A stretch of 64,000 bases of DNA from the NCBI RefSeq assembly GCF_000527155.1, contig NZ_AZUQ01000001.1:1981615-2045614 (forward strand), in the 5' to 3' direction. Shown here piece after piece: positions 54,866 to 64,000 of the stretch (positions are counted from its first letter, which is position 1; the number at the start of each line of letters is the position of its first letter). The notes below the pieces were generated by a model, which ran no database searches, was not told the origin of the DNA, and saw nothing but the letters and a program-made list of their open reading frames with translations. Origin of the DNA: Haloglycomyces albus DSM 45210 (GTDB lineage Bacteria > Actinomycetota > Actinomycetes > Mycobacteriales > Micromonosporaceae). The translations under genes were made by a program, and so were the position numbers.

Positions 54866-55141
54866 GTGGCTGACAACACCGCGAAAGCTGGAAAGAACGC
54901 CCCTCGGCCCAAAAAGGGCCCGGCTGCGGGTAACAGTGGTCCCTTGGCTCGGCTCGCGCTGTTCTTTCGTCAGGTCATCGAGCAGCTTCGCAAGGTCGTC
55001 TACCCCACTCGGAAGCAGCTGATCACCTACTCCATTGTGGTGCTGGTTTTCGTTCTGGTCATGATGGCCTACATCGGCGGTATCGACTGGGTGTTCAAGG
55101 ACGCGATGCAGCGCGCTTTCGGAGCCAAGACCGACTCCTAA
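54866..55141 (+). CDS. secE: preprotein translocase subunit SecE
   Basis: Essential subunit of SecYEG. 91 residues: a basic, low-complexity N-terminus, the conserved amphipathic helix FFRQVIEQLRKVVYPTRKQL, and one membrane helix (about 55-75). GTG 54866 follows GGAGG. First gene of the secE-nusG-rplKA-rplJL-rpoB run. The tRNA-Trp gene often found just upstream is absent here. Confidence 0.95.
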   Translation: MADNTAKAGKNAPRPKKGPAAGNSGPLARLALFFRQVIEQLRKVVYPTRKQLITYSIVVLVFVLVMMAYIGGIDWVFKDAMQRAFGAKTDS

Positions 55142-55558
55142 AACCCGCTACCGACGACCGTCTCACTCCACGTCAACGATCGGTTATTCTTACCACTGGG
55201 CATTGCGGTCGACTCCAGTACGGTTCTCGGTATGAGCGCTGGAGTTCGGAGTGTCTCAGGTTCGTCCGGCATCATTGCCTCGCCGGACGGTTGAATCGCG
55301 TTGATACGCCACATCGGTTATTCTGGAAACGCGCCCAAGACCGGGCCGATCGTCGCATTCGACGCCGGTTGAGGGGCAGTGGGTGGACATCACGACAAGC
55401 GACCGTGCCCGGCCGAGAGGCCGTGCGCACGATTGGTTGACCGACCCGCCTCCTCAGGCGTACGCGATGAAATCACGCTGTAAGAAACAAGGACCTGTAT
55501 CCCAGGACATGGGGTTTATCGGTCCCTACTACACAACGAGTTGGAATGTGAGCGAGAC
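55142..55558. other. secE-nusG intergenic region with one hairpin
   Basis: 417 bp, no gene supported. A perfect 8-bp hairpin with an 11-nt loop (arms 55263-55270 and 55282-55289, CGTCCGGC and complement) may be a terminator or attenuator, but no T-run follows. nusG probably has its own promoter here, which I cannot place. Confidence 0.5.
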
Positions 55559-56287
55559 GTGTCGGAGTTCGACGAAGCCTTGAAAAAAGACGCCGAAGAG
55601 GCAGCCGAAACCGCCGAGGCTGAAAAAGAGGCCCAGGAGGTCGAGGAGACCGAGGCCGAGACCGAAGAGCCCGAGGTGGACCCAGCCGATGCCCTCCGCG
55701 CCAAGTACCGCTTCGCGCCCGGTGAGTGGTATGTGTTGCATTCCTACGCGGGATTTGAGAACCGTGTCCGTTCCAACCTTGAAAGCCGGACTCAGACGTT
55801 CGACATGGAGGACTACATCTACGAGGTGAAGGTCCCCACTCACACCGAAGTCGAGATCAAAAACGGTAAACGCAACAAGGTCGAGGCCAAGGTCTTCCCG
55901 TCGTACGTCCTCGTACGGATGGAGATGACCCCGGAGTCGTACTCGGTGGTTCGGCAGACCCCCGGGGTAACCGGTTTCGTCGGCGTCGTGGACCGCACCG
56001 ACCGTCCGAGCCCTCTGTCGTTGGAAGAAGTCATCAAATGGCTTCTGCCGCGCGAGGAAAAGGTCGAAGTGGAAGGCGAGGAAGCCGCCGAGGAAGAGGA
56101 GAAGAAGAAAGTCAAGATCGACTTCTCCGAAGGCGAATCCGTCACCGTCGTCGACGGCGCGTTCGCCTCCATGCCGGCCACGATCAGCGAAATCAACGCC
56201 GAAGCTCAAAAACTCAAGGTACTGGTTTCCATCTTCGGCCGTGAAACCCCGGTCGAGCTCAACTTCAACCAGGTCGCCAAGCTTTAA
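55559..56287 (+). CDS. nusG: transcription termination/antitermination factor NusG
   Basis: Binds RNA polymerase and links it to Rho or the ribosome. 242 residues: an acidic N-terminal extension of about 50 residues, the NGN domain ([36 protein letters not shown]), an acidic Glu/Lys-rich linker (about 165-190) and the KOW domain ([20 protein letters not shown]). GTG 55559 (VSEFDEAL) was chosen for GAGCGAG upstream; TTG 55541 in frame is possible. Confidence 0.95.
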   Translation: MSEFDEALKKDAEEAAETAEAEKEAQEVEETEAETEEPEVDPADALRAKYRFAPGEWYVLHSYAGFENRVRSNLESRTQTFDMEDYIYEVKVPTHTEVEIKNGKRNKVEAKVFPSYVLVRMEMTPESYSVVRQTPGVTGFVGVVDRTDRPSPLSLEEVIKWLLPREEKVEVEGEEAAEEEEKKKVKIDFSEGESVTVVDGAFASMPATISEINAEAQKLKVLVSIFGRETPVELNFNQVAKL

Positions 56288-56559
56288 CCCCGTCACGCAC
56301 GGGCGGAGCACCGTAACGGCCTCGTGGCCACTCGCGAGTGTTACCGGTGGCATAACGCACTGGGAGGAGTCTCCCGGCCGCCTGACGACACGAGTAGGCT
56401 AGAGAGGTTGCGTATCGTCAATCGCTGACGACCTCCATCGTCAATCGATGGGGCGCGGCCACCGCATGGTCACACCGCAGTGGTGGCTGAGCAACGAATC
56501 CAATGAAAATCGAGATTCACAAGGAATCTCGCTACTACGCCCAGGAGAGTAGATACACG

Positions 56560-56988
56560 ATGGCTCCCAGCAAAAAAGCCGTTGTGACGTTCAAGCTTGA
56601 ACTTCAGGGTGGTCAAGCGACCCCGGCTCCGCCGGTCGGTCCTGCCCTGGGTCAGCACGGCGTCAACATCATGGAGTTCACCAAGGCCTACAACGCGGCC
56701 ACGGAAGGTCAACGCGGTGAAATCATTCCCGCCGAGATCACCGTGTACGAGGACCGGTCCTTCACGTTCAACCTGAAGACCCCTCCGGCCGCCAAGCTTC
56801 TTATGAAGGCCGCGGGAACGAACAAGGGTTCCGGCGAGCCGCACCGTAACAAGGTGGGCAAGGTCAACATGGACCAGGTCAAGGAGATCGCCGAGAAGAA
56901 GATGCCCGACCTCAACGCCAACGACATGGACTCCGCCGCCAAGATCGTGGCCGGCACCGCACGTTCCATGGGGATCACGGTCGAGTAG
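56560..56988 (+). CDS. rplK: 50S ribosomal protein L11
   Basis: Part of the GTPase-associated centre; thiostrepton binds here. 142 residues. The N-terminal domain shows [19 protein letters not shown] and the C-terminal domain [21 protein letters not shown] 56560 fits the family start ([11 protein letters not shown]); the AGGAGAG site is about 12 nt upstream, rather far. An ATG at 56503 would add 19 unconserved residues. Confidence 0.96.
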   Translation: MAPSKKAVVTFKLELQGGQATPAPPVGPALGQHGVNIMEFTKAYNAATEGQRGEIIPAEITVYEDRSFTFNLKTPPAAKLLMKAAGTNKGSGEPHRNKVGKVNMDQVKEIAEKKMPDLNANDMDSAAKIVAGTARSMGITVE

Positions 56989-57115
56989 TCAGCCTCGCGA
57001 TCGGCGCCGGCGGACAGCGAAACCGCCGCCGGTAAACGCCATGATCGGCTTAAGACAATTTTCACACGTGGAAGGGGAGCGCTCGCCCCCACCACAACAT
57101 CCAAAGGATGATTTC

Positions 57116-57796
57116 ATGAAGCGCGGAAAGAAATACTCCGACCTCGCTAAGAAGGTCGAAAAAAATCAGCAGTACACGCCGGATGAGGCGATTCAGCTGG
57201 CCAAAGACACCAACCCGGCGAAATTCGACGCGACCGTCGAGGTCGCCCTGCGTCTCGGGGTGGATCCCCGTCAGGCCGATCAGCTGGTTCGCGGTACGGT
57301 CTCCCTTCCCAATGGAACGGGTAAGAACGTACGCGTCATCGCCTTCACCGAAGGGCAGTCCGCCGAGGCCGCCACTGAGGCCGGTGCCGACGAGGTCGGT
57401 TCGGACGAATTGGTCAAGCGGATTCAGGAGGGCTGGCTGGACTTCGACGCCGCCGTCGCCACTCCCGATCAGATGGCCAAAATCGGTCGTATCGCGCGCA
57501 TCCTGGGGCCGCGCGGTCTGATGCCGAACCCGAAGACCGGCACCGTCACGCCCGACGTGGCCAAAGCGGTCAAAGAGATCAAGGCGGGAAAGATCACCTT
57601 CCGGGTGGACAAGCACGCCAACCTGCACTTCATCATCGGGAAGACCTCGTTCCCCAATGAACAGCTGCTGGAGAACTACCAGGCCGCGCTCGACGAAGTG
57701 CTGCGTTTGAAGCCTTCCAGCTCGAAGGGTGTCTACCTGAAGCGGGCAGCCGTCACCACGACGATGGGACCCGGAATTCAGATGACGACCAAGTAG
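57116..57796 (+). CDS. rplA: 50S ribosomal protein L1
   Basis: Forms the mobile L1 stalk that guides tRNA out of the E site. 226 residues. Diagnostic segments: [20 protein letters not shown], the [14 protein letters not shown] loop, and [23 protein letters not shown] 57116 follows AAAGGATG. It is the last gene before a strong terminator, so rplKA and rplJL are separate transcripts at least in part. Confidence 0.97.
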   Translation: MKRGKKYSDLAKKVEKNQQYTPDEAIQLAKDTNPAKFDATVEVALRLGVDPRQADQLVRGTVSLPNGTGKNVRVIAFTEGQSAEAATEAGADEVGSDELVKRIQEGWLDFDAAVATPDQMAKIGRIARILGPRGLMPNPKTGTVTPDVAKAVKEIKAGKITFRVDKHANLHFIIGKTSFPNEQLLENYQAALDEVLRLKPSSSKGVYLKRAAVTTTMGPGIQMTTK

Positions 57797-57867
57797 CCAC
57801 CGCTGTGGCGCCGGCGTCGTCGCCTCCCGGTCTTTAACGCCGGGGTGGTCGGACCTAAGTGTGATAT

Positions 57868-57896
57868 GGCCCAGGACAGCTTGCCTGTCCTGGGCC
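57868..57896 (+). terminator. terminator after rplA
   Basis: Perfect 12-bp stem (arms 57868-57879 and 57885-57896, GGCCCAGGACAG and complement), 5-nt loop, followed by GTTTTCGTTT. Confidence 0.85.
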
Positions 57897-57913
57897 GTTT
57901 TCGTTTCGGCTGG

Positions 57914-58113
57914 TATCATTAAACTGTTTTCCACAACCCAAAGACCGTCGGTCGCTCGGGTGCACACCCGTAAAGCTGTAAAGAGTCGATTGACTCGGCC
58001 AACGTAGGGCGACAGAAATTTAGCTTCCATTGTCACCATGATGATCTTTGAGGGACGGATTCCGTCCATTTCATCGCAGCTAGATTCATGACGCCCGCGA
58101 GGCGTCATTTTTT
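57914..58113 (+). promoter_or_regulatory. rplJL leader with -10 box and intrinsic attenuator
   Basis: A TATCAT box at 57914-57919 begins a leader of about 270 nt. The CCCAAAGACCGTCGGTC stretch near 57947 resembles L10-leader RNAs of Actinobacteria, which bind the L10(L12) complex. A terminator hairpin with 8-bp arms (58088-58095 and 58101-58108) and a T-run to 58113 stands 84 nt before rplJ. Confidence 0.5.
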
Positions 58114-58197
58114 GTGTCGCCTCCTGAAATCCCTGAGGATTTTTGCCGGTTGAGGATTGCATTTGCCATCTCCAATAGGCCGAAGAAAGGAGGGAAA

Positions 58198-58734
58198 ATG
58201 GCTGAGAGGGAATACCCCGCAGACAAGCAGGCCGCTATCGCCGAGCTGACCGAGGGCTTCAACAACGCCAATGCCGCAGTGCTCACCGAGTACCGCGGAC
58301 TGTCCGTTGCCCAGCTCCAAGAGCTTCGGCGTTCCCTGGGCGAGGGTGCCAGCTACCGTGTAGCTAAAAACACCCTGGCCAAGCGCGCTGCCAATGCCGC
58401 TGGTGTGACCGATTTGGACGACCTGTTCGTCGGTCCGACCGCCATCACCTTCATCGAGGGTGACCCGGTAGAGGCTGCCAAGGGACTGCGCGAATTCGCC
58501 AAGTCCAATGAAGCCCTTGTCATCAAAGGCGGAGTCATGGACGGAGACGTCCTGACCGTCGATCAAATCACGAAGCTGGCCGATCTGGAAAGCCGCGAGG
58601 TTTTGCTGTCCAAGATGGCTGGCGCGCTCAAGGGTGGAATGCAGAAGGCCGCTGGTCTCTTTGCCGCTCCCGCTTCGCAAGTGGCCCGCCTCGGTGGCGC
58701 TCTTCGCGACAAAAAAGAAGCTGCCGGCGAGTAA
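58198..58734 (+). CDS. rplJ: 50S ribosomal protein L10
   Basis: Base of the L7/L12 stalk; 178 residues. The rRNA-binding domain shows [20 protein letters not shown] and [13 protein letters not shown], the C-terminal helix binds L7/L12 dimers. ATG 58198 follows AGGAGGG. Translationally linked with rplL, which starts 24 nt later. Known for autoregulation through its leader RNA in many bacteria. Confidence 0.97.
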   Translation: MAEREYPADKQAAIAELTEGFNNANAAVLTEYRGLSVAQLQELRRSLGEGASYRVAKNTLAKRAANAAGVTDLDDLFVGPTAITFIEGDPVEAAKGLREFAKSNEALVIKGGVMDGDVLTVDQITKLADLESREVLLSKMAGALKGGMQKAAGLFAAPASQVARLGGALRDKKEAAGE

Positions 58735-58758
58735 TCGCCGAACTGGAAAGGAAACATC

Positions 58759-59145
58759 ATGGCTAAACTATCGACTGAAGAACTGCTTGAGCAATTCGAG
58801 GGCATGACCCTGCTGGAACTGTCCGAATTCGTCAAGGCCTTCGAAGACAAATTCGACGTCTCGGCCGCCGCTCCCGTGGCTGCCGTCGCTGCCGGTGCTC
58901 CCGCCGGCGGTGGCGAAGAAGCCGCTGCTGAGAAGACCGAGTTCGATGTTGTTCTCGAGTCCGCCGGCGACTCCAAGATCAAGGTCATCAAGGAAGTCCG
59001 TGGACTCACCGGCCTGGGCCTCAAAGAGGCCAAGGAACTGGTTGAGGGTGCGCCCAAGGCCGTTCTGGAAGCCGCCAACAAGGAAGACGCTGACAAGGCC
59101 AAGGAGGCCCTCGAGGGCGCCGGTGCCGAGGTTGCTCTGAAGTAA
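58759..59145 (+). CDS. rplL: 50S ribosomal protein L7/L12
   Basis: 128 residues. N-terminal dimerisation helix ([21 protein letters not shown]), an Ala/Gly/Pro hinge, and the factor-binding C-terminal domain ([22 protein letters not shown]). GGAAAGGA precedes ATG 58759. It recruits translation GTPases. A long attenuator-like hairpin follows. Confidence 0.97.
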   Translation: MAKLSTEELLEQFEGMTLLELSEFVKAFEDKFDVSAAAPVAAVAAGAPAGGGEEAAAEKTEFDVVLESAGDSKIKVIKEVRGLTGLGLKEAKELVEGAPKAVLEAANKEDADKAKEALEGAGAEVALK

Positions 59146-59244
59146 TCTCTTACGAGCGTCATTTCGACACGAGCATGCTTCGGTTAATCTGAGGATGTTC
59201 GCATCGGAATGCGACTCCGGGGACTCTCCCGGTCCCAGTGTCTG

Positions 59245-59291
59245 AAGAGTGGAGGGGTGAGCGCCTAACGGCGTCTCATCCCTCCACTCTT
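59245..59291 (+). terminator. long hairpin terminator/attenuator between rplL and rpoB
   Basis: About 20-bp imperfect stem (arms 59245-59265 and 59270-59291), 4-nt loop, followed by TATTTG. A site of this kind lets L7/L12 outnumber RNA polymerase subunits in other bacteria. Confidence 0.75.
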
Positions 59292-60382
59292 ATTTGTAGG
59301 AAGTTGTGGAGGCAACTGGGAAACCGAAGGCGACGGTCGGCTAAGTCGGGACGGTAACGGTGGCGGGAGAGCCCCACAAGCGCCGGTGTGGCCTTACATC
59401 GGGTGCGGGATCAAGCCTCCGCGCAAATGCGACGGTCTGCGGGCAAGGCACGTCGATTTCGTCCCGCGTGGGGTAGTGTCCAAAAGGGATAAATGCTGTG
59501 TGTATGGTGGTTTGTAGTGAGGCGCAAGTGGTCTCATGATTGTCGACCTGCGCCGCCCGAACACCGATGTGAGGGTGTCGATGAGCATTCGGGAATGCCT
59601 CTGACGAGCGCCGTGTCCCGAGTAAGGCGATACGGTGGTTGTCGCCGTCGGTCGGAATCCACGATTGACTTGACGTGCGCCGACCTCATGCGTCACACTA
59701 GGGCGCGAACCTGCTTGGTCACAATGCGGAAGCCAAAGTGGGGAGGTCGTGACGAACGATCATACCTTTGGGTTAAACTTCTGCTAAACGGATCGCGACC
59801 GTGGTTTTGCTGGCATGGTTGATGGTCTAAAGCGCAAATACATTCGCCCGCGGGCGAATGACACAACCGCCCCCTGCGGTTGACGAACGGCGGTCGGGAT
59901 TCGACACGAATCGTGACGCATGGAAACCAACGAGCCGTACGAGAGGCTCTTGAAGGAGGAATATCGGCGTCAACGGCGATGCACGACACGTTACACGCCT
60001 CACTCGCGTCCGGATTTGACGCACTTGATATTCTCCTATACACTATTAATTTGCGCTGCCCTGTTCACGTCCGTAATGTGCTCAGGGACATAGACCAGAG
60101 CTTCCAGGTGGAGATCTCATCGACGAGACGACAACTGCGTCGGCGCGCTTTCGACGACCGTGGTGGTCGATGGTAATCAAAGACGTGGTTGTTCTCGGAT
60201 CATGAGGTGTCTGACTGGAGGATTGAGAGATCAGCACCCAGTAGTCAGCAACCTAAAGTCGATGTTCGACATGACTTGTCTGTGACTTTTCGGATGCCGT
60301 TTTCGCTGGTTAGTCTCTGTGTCCAAGACGTAACTTGCAGTGCATCGGCCGTCATTCGCATCTGTCCTCGGAAGGACGTATC
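59292..60382 (+). other. 1.1-kb region before rpoB with promoters and hairpins, no gene
   Basis: No coding frame is supported. It holds a weaker promoter (TTGACG 59670-59675, 18 nt, CACACT 59694-59699), a perfect 20-bp palindrome (59841-59860, half CATTCGCCCG), a 7-bp hairpin (59864-59870 with 59876-59882), and the strong promoter at 60016-60044. Confidence 0.6.
60016..60044 (+). promoter_or_regulatory. strong rpoB promoter
   Basis: -35 TTGACG (60016-60021), 17-nt spacer, -10 TACACT (60039-60044), close to the housekeeping consensus. The leader to the rpoB start would be about 330 nt. Confidence 0.65.
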
Positions 60383-63300
60383 TTGGCAGCTTCCCGCACT
60401 GGCAAGACCAGCTCTAGGAGTAAGCACGCACCTCGCCGTACCTCGTTCGGCAGGATCGATGAAATCCTGGAAGTACCAGACCTTCTGGCGCTTCAGACAC
60501 ATTCGTTCGACTGGCTCGTCGGCAACGACTCCTATCGTTCGCGCTACGGGCAGGACGCCGCATGTGGCTTGGATGAGATCCTGAAGGAGATCAGCCCGAT
60601 TGAAGACTTCTCGGGCGCGATGTCGCTTTCCTTCTCAAACCCCCGGTTTGACGAAGTGAAGGCTTCGATCGAGGAATGTCGCGAGAAGGACCTAACATAC
60701 TGCGCGCCTCTATTCGTTACCGCAGAATTCATCAACAACACCACCGGCGAAATCAAGAGCCAAACGGTCTTTATGGGCGACTTCCCGATGATGACCCCGA
60801 AGGGGACGTTCATCATCAACGGGACCGAACGTGTCGTCGTCAGCCAGCTGGTGCGTTCACCCGGTGTCTACTTCGACAAGCACCCGGACAAGACCTCCGA
60901 CCGTGAACTGACCAATGCCAAGGTCATTCCCGGGCGTGGCGCATGGCTCGAATTCGACATCGATAAACGCGAGACCGTTGGCGTTCGTGTTGACCGCAAA
61001 CGCCGTCAGGCCGTCACGGTCCTGCTGAAGGCCCTCGGTTGGGATGCCGACCGGATTAGGGAGCGTTTCAGCTGGTCCGATCTGATGATGGCCACCTTGG
61101 AAAAGGACACGGTCAATTCGCAGGACGAGGCGCTGCTGGACATATACCGCAAACTACGCCCCGGCGAGCCTCCGACGAAGGACAACGCTCAGGCTCTGCT
61201 GGAGAACCTGTTCTTCAACGAAAAGCGCTACGACCTCGCCAAGGTCGGTCGTTACAAGGTCAACAAGAAATTCAATCTGGATACGCCGATTGAGAACGGC
61301 GTTCTCACCGAAGACGACCTGGCCTCCACGCTGGAGTACATGCTGCGCCTCCACGCCGGAGAAGAGAGCTACGACGCCGATGACATCGACCACTTCGGTA
61401 ACCGTCGTCTGCGTACGGTCGGGGAATTGATCCAGAATCAGATCCGGGTCGGGTTCTCACGTATGGAACGAGTCGTGCGTGAACGCATGACCACCCAGGA
61501 CGTCGAGGCCATCACCCCGCAGACGTTGATCAATATTCGCCCGGTCGTGGCCGCGATCAAGGAGTTCTTCGGAACCTCGCAGTTGTCGCAGTTCATGGAC
61601 CAGGTCAACCCGATCGCCGGTATGACCCACCGGCGCCGTCTCTCGGCGCTGGGACCCGGTGGTCTGTCACGTGACCGCGCCGCGATGGACGTTCGCGACG
61701 TCCACCCGTCTCACTACGGACGTATGTGCCCGATTGAGACTCCGGAAGGCCCGAACATCGGTCTGATCGGCGCCATGTCGACCTTCGCGCGGGTGAATCC
61801 CTTCGGCTTCATCGAGACTCCCTATCGGAAGGTTGAGGAAGGTCGCGTCACCGACACGATCGACTACCTCACCGCCGATGAGGAAGACCGTTTCACCATT
61901 GCGCAGGCCAACGCGCAGACCAACGCCGACGGCACCTTCAAAGACGACCAGATTCTGGCTCGGGGTCGTGGTGGCGAAGCCGAACTGATGTCGCCCATGC
62001 AGTTGGACTACCAGGACGTATCGCCGCGCCAGATGACGTCGGTGGCCACGGCCCTGGTTCCCTTCCTGGAGCACGACGACGCCAACCGCGCCCTGATGGG
62101 TGCCAACATGCAGCGTCAGGCCGTGCCGCTGATCCAGCCCGAAGCGCCCATCGTCGGTACCGGTATGGAATACCGCGCCGCCGTGGACGCCGGTGACGTC
62201 GTGGTGGCGGAAGCCGACGGAGTCGTCGAAGAAGCCAGCGCGGACTACATCACGGTGGTTCAAGACGACGGAATGCGGCGTACGTACCTGCTGCACAAGT
62301 TCCGCCGCTCGAACGCCGGTTCCTGCATCAACCAGATCCCCGTCGTCACCGAGGGACAGCAGGTTGAGGCGGGGCAGCCGATCGCGGACGGACCGTCCAC
62401 CGATAAAGGTGAGATGGCGCTGGGTAAGAACCTCTTGGTCGCCTTCACCTCGTGGGAAGGTCAAAACTTCGAAGACGCCATCGTGTTGTCGTCGCGGCTG
62501 GTGGAAGAGGACGTACTCACCTCGGTTCACATCGATGAACACGAGGTCGACGCCCGTGACACCAAGTTGGGACCGGAGGAGATCACCCGCGATATCCCCA
62601 ACGTGAGCGAAGAAATGCTCTCCGACCTGGACGAACGCGGTATCATTCGCATCGGTGCCGAAGTCAACGACGGCGACATTCTCGTCGGTAAGGTCACGCC
62701 CAAGGGTGAGACCGAATTGACTCCGGAAGAGCGCCTGCTGCGCGCCATCTTCGGAGAGAAGGCCCGTGAGGTTCGGGACACGTCTCTGAAGGTTCCGCAC
62801 GGTGAAACCGGTACCGTCATCGGGGTTCGGACCTTCAGCCGTGAAGACGGCGATGAACTCTCCCCAGGAGTCAACGACCTGGTGCGCGTCTACATCGCCC
62901 AGAAGCGCAAGATCGGCGTCGGTGACAAGCTGGCCGGTCGTCACGGTAACAAGGGTGTTATTTCCAAGGTGGTTCCCGCCGAGGACATGCCGTTCCTCGC
63001 CGACGGAACGCCGGTGGACATTCTGCTGAACCCCATGGGTGTGCCCGGTCGTATGAACATCGGGCAGGTTTTGGAAGTGCACCTGGGTTGGGCCGCGAAG
63101 GTCGGGTGGAAGCTCGACGGCTTCGACGAAGCCTGGCAGCAGGCGTTGCGCGACATCGGAGCGGACGAACATCCGGCCGGTACTCCGGTCGGCACTCCGG
63201 TGTTCGACGGGACCAACCCCGACGAAGTGCAGGGAATCCTCGCCAACACGCATCCGGACCGCAACGGGGACCGACTGGTCGCTCCCAGCGGTAAGGCGGA

Positions 63301-64000
63301 GCTGTTCGACGGTCGCACCGGCGAACCGTTCCCGGATCCGATCAGCGTGGGCTACATGTACATCTTGAAGCTCAACCACATGGTTGACGACAAGATCCAC
63401 GCCCGTTCGACCGGACCGTACTCGATGATTACGCAGCAGCCCTTGGGTGGTAAGGCGCAGTTCGGTGGACAGCGCTTCGGTGAAATGGAGTGCTGGGCCA
63501 TGCAGGCGTACGGCGCGGCCTATGCTCTGCAGGAACTGTTGACCATCAAGTCGGACGACGTGGTCGGTCGAGTCAAGGTCTACGAGGCCGTGGTCAAGGG
63601 CGAGAACGTACCGGAGCCGGGTATTCCCGAATCGTTCAAGGTGCTGCTGAAGGAACTGCAGTCACTGTGCTTGAACGTTGAGGTACTGTCGGCGGACGGT
63701 ACCCCGATTCAGATGGCCGACAACGATGATGAGGTCTTCCGCGCGGCTGAGGAGCTGGGTATCGACCTGTCACACGACGAGCCGGCCACGGCTGAATACG
63801 ATTCCGGTTCATCGGAATCCTCACAGGGCAGCTCTGCGCAGCCGGCCGGCGGTTCACCCGGTCTGGGCGGCTCCGCGCTGGGCGAGGTTCTGGGGGATGC
63901 CGGATTGGGCAATTTGGCTTCCGGTGGCCTCGGCGATGTTTTCAGTAGCGGCTCCTCGGAGGGCGGTTCACTGGGTAACGATCAACTCGGGGACAACAAG
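60383..64000 (+). CDS. rpoB: RNA polymerase beta subunit (3' end missing)
   Basis: At least 1206 residues, still open at the window end. It starts at TTG 60383 after GGAAGG ([15 protein letters not shown]). Core motifs include [17 protein letters not shown], the rifampicin region (about 396-425, [17 protein letters not shown]), [17 protein letters not shown], and [13 protein letters not shown] in the catalytic centre. Two oddities: the rifampicin region differs at several positions from mycobacterial RpoB, and after the usual end ([18 protein letters not shown]) the frame goes on for over 70 residues rich in Gly, Ser and Leu. Confidence 0.97.
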   Translation, partial: MAASRTGKTSSRSKHAPRRTSFGRIDEILEVPDLLALQTHSFDWLVGNDSYRSRYGQDAACGLDEILKEISPIEDFSGAMSLSFSNPRFDEVKASIEECREKDLTYCAPLFVTAEFINNTTGEIKSQTVFMGDFPMMTPKGTFIINGTERVVVSQLVRSPGVYFDKHPDKTSDRELTNAKVIPGRGAWLEFDIDKRETVGVRVDRKRRQAVTVLLKALGWDADRIRERFSWSDLMMATLEKDTVNSQDEALLDIYRKLRPGEPPTKDNAQALLENLFFNEKRYDLAKVGRYKVNKKFNLDTPIENGVLTEDDLASTLEYMLRLHAGEESYDADDIDHFGNRRLRTVGELIQNQIRVGFSRMERVVRERMTTQDVEAITPQTLINIRPVVAAIKEFFGTSQLSQFMDQVNPIAGMTHRRRLSALGPGGLSRDRAAMDVRDVHPSHYGRMCPIETPEGPNIGLIGAMSTFARVNPFGFIETPYRKVEEGRVTDTIDYLTADEEDRFTIAQANAQTNADGTFKDDQILARGRGGEAELMSPMQLDYQDVSPRQMTSVATALVPFLEHDDANRALMGANMQRQAVPLIQPEAPIVGTGMEYRAAVDAGDVVVAEADGVVEEASADYITVVQDDGMRRTYLLHKFRRSNAGSCINQIPVVTEGQQVEAGQPIADGPSTDKGEMALGKNLLVAFTSWEGQNFEDAIVLSSRLVEEDVLTSVHIDEHEVDARDTKLGPEEITRDIPNVSEEMLSDLDERGIIRIGAEVNDGDILVGKVTPKGETELTPEERLLRAIFGEKAREVRDTSLKVPHGETGTVIGVRTFSREDGDELSPGVNDLVRVYIAQKRKIGVGDKLAGRHGNKGVISKVVPAEDMPFLADGTPVDILLNPMGVPGRMNIGQVLEVHLGWAAKVGWKLDGFDEAWQQALRDIGADEHPAGTPVGTPVFDGTNPDEVQGILANTHPDRNGDRLVAPSGKAELFDGRTGEPFPDPISVGYMYILKLNHMVDDKIHARSTGPYSMITQQPLGGKAQFGGQRFGEMECWAMQAYGAAYALQELLTIKSDDVVGRVKVYEAVVKGENVPEPGIPESFKVLLKELQSLCLNVEVLSADGTPIQMADNDDEVFRAAEELGIDLSHDEPATAEYDSGSSESSQGSSAQPAGGSPGLGGSALGEVLGDAGLGNLASGGLGDVFSSGSSEGGSLGNDQLGDNK

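Noticed and set aside
61667-63400. 577-residue minus-strand frame over rpoB
   Set aside because: Antisense to rpoB, rich in His, Val and Gly as expected of a shadow frame.
1-64000. CRISPR arrays, insertion sequences, prophage genes, rRNA or tRNA genes
   Set aside because: I read all intergenic regions and saw none; the only repeats are the intergenic elements at 15 and 30 kb.

Overview
This window is chromosomal DNA from an actinobacterium of moderately high GC. The markers seen are WhiB1, a PdtaS-type kinase, an MprAB/PepD-like set, AdnAB, the fused 2-oxoglutarate decarboxylase Kgd, DUF2469, nickel superoxide dismutase, and many GTG or TTG starts without a Shine-Dalgarno sequence. Gene order (rpsP-khpA-rimM-trmD-rplS-lepB-lepB-rnhB-DUF2469; secE-nusG-rplKA-rplJL-rpoB) is classical for the phylum. 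A Glycomycetaceae-like host is possible, but that is a low-confidence inference from a degenerate RsbW, an archaeal/eukaryote-type ProS and intergenic repeats. I see no prophage, insertion sequence, CRISPR array, tRNA or rRNA. Most of the window is core genome.

Layout. 1-3.4 kb: truncated P-type ATPase gene divergent from proS. 3.5-9 kb: ribosomal protein, RNA modification and signal peptidase operon. 9.1-15 kb: signalling (PdtaS; response regulator-kinase-HtrA protease; STAS antagonist), ending in a dispersed repeat. 15.7-19.4 kb: kgd. 19.6-25 kb: envelope proteins, a quinone oxidoreductase, sodN, an orphan RsbW-like anti-sigma factor and whiB1 with a perfect CRP-type palindrome. 25-31.5 kb: lipid kinase, the cysI-zinc ribbon-cysH-chelatase operon with a cysteine leader peptide, the second repeat copy and a membrane-anchored Mrr-like nuclease. 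31.8-37.3 kb: rsmI, an ABC exporter, a YdjM-like membrane protein, PhzF. 37.5-43.3 kb: fused trpEG and ileS, divergent, each with its own amino-acid-sensing leader (a Trp-Trp-Trp leader peptide with attenuator, and an Ile T-box). 43.4-54.7 kb: two lipoproteins, adnB and adnA, a broken AbiEii-like gene, and an ABC exporter divergent from its likely MarR regulator. 54.9-64 kb: secE-nusG-rplKA-rplJL and rpoB, which runs off the window.

The most interesting signals are regulatory rather than new enzymes. They are three cis-acting amino-acid sensors (Cys, Trp, Ile); a recurring leaderless-promoter geometry (TAnnnT, 6-8 nt, start codon); the CRP site before whiB1; a two-copy, internally repetitive intergenic element whose first unit supplies the 3' end of a STAS gene; a MarR operator whose arms carry both divergent -10 boxes; and an RpoB with a Gly/Ser-rich C-terminal extension and changed residues in the rifampicin region.
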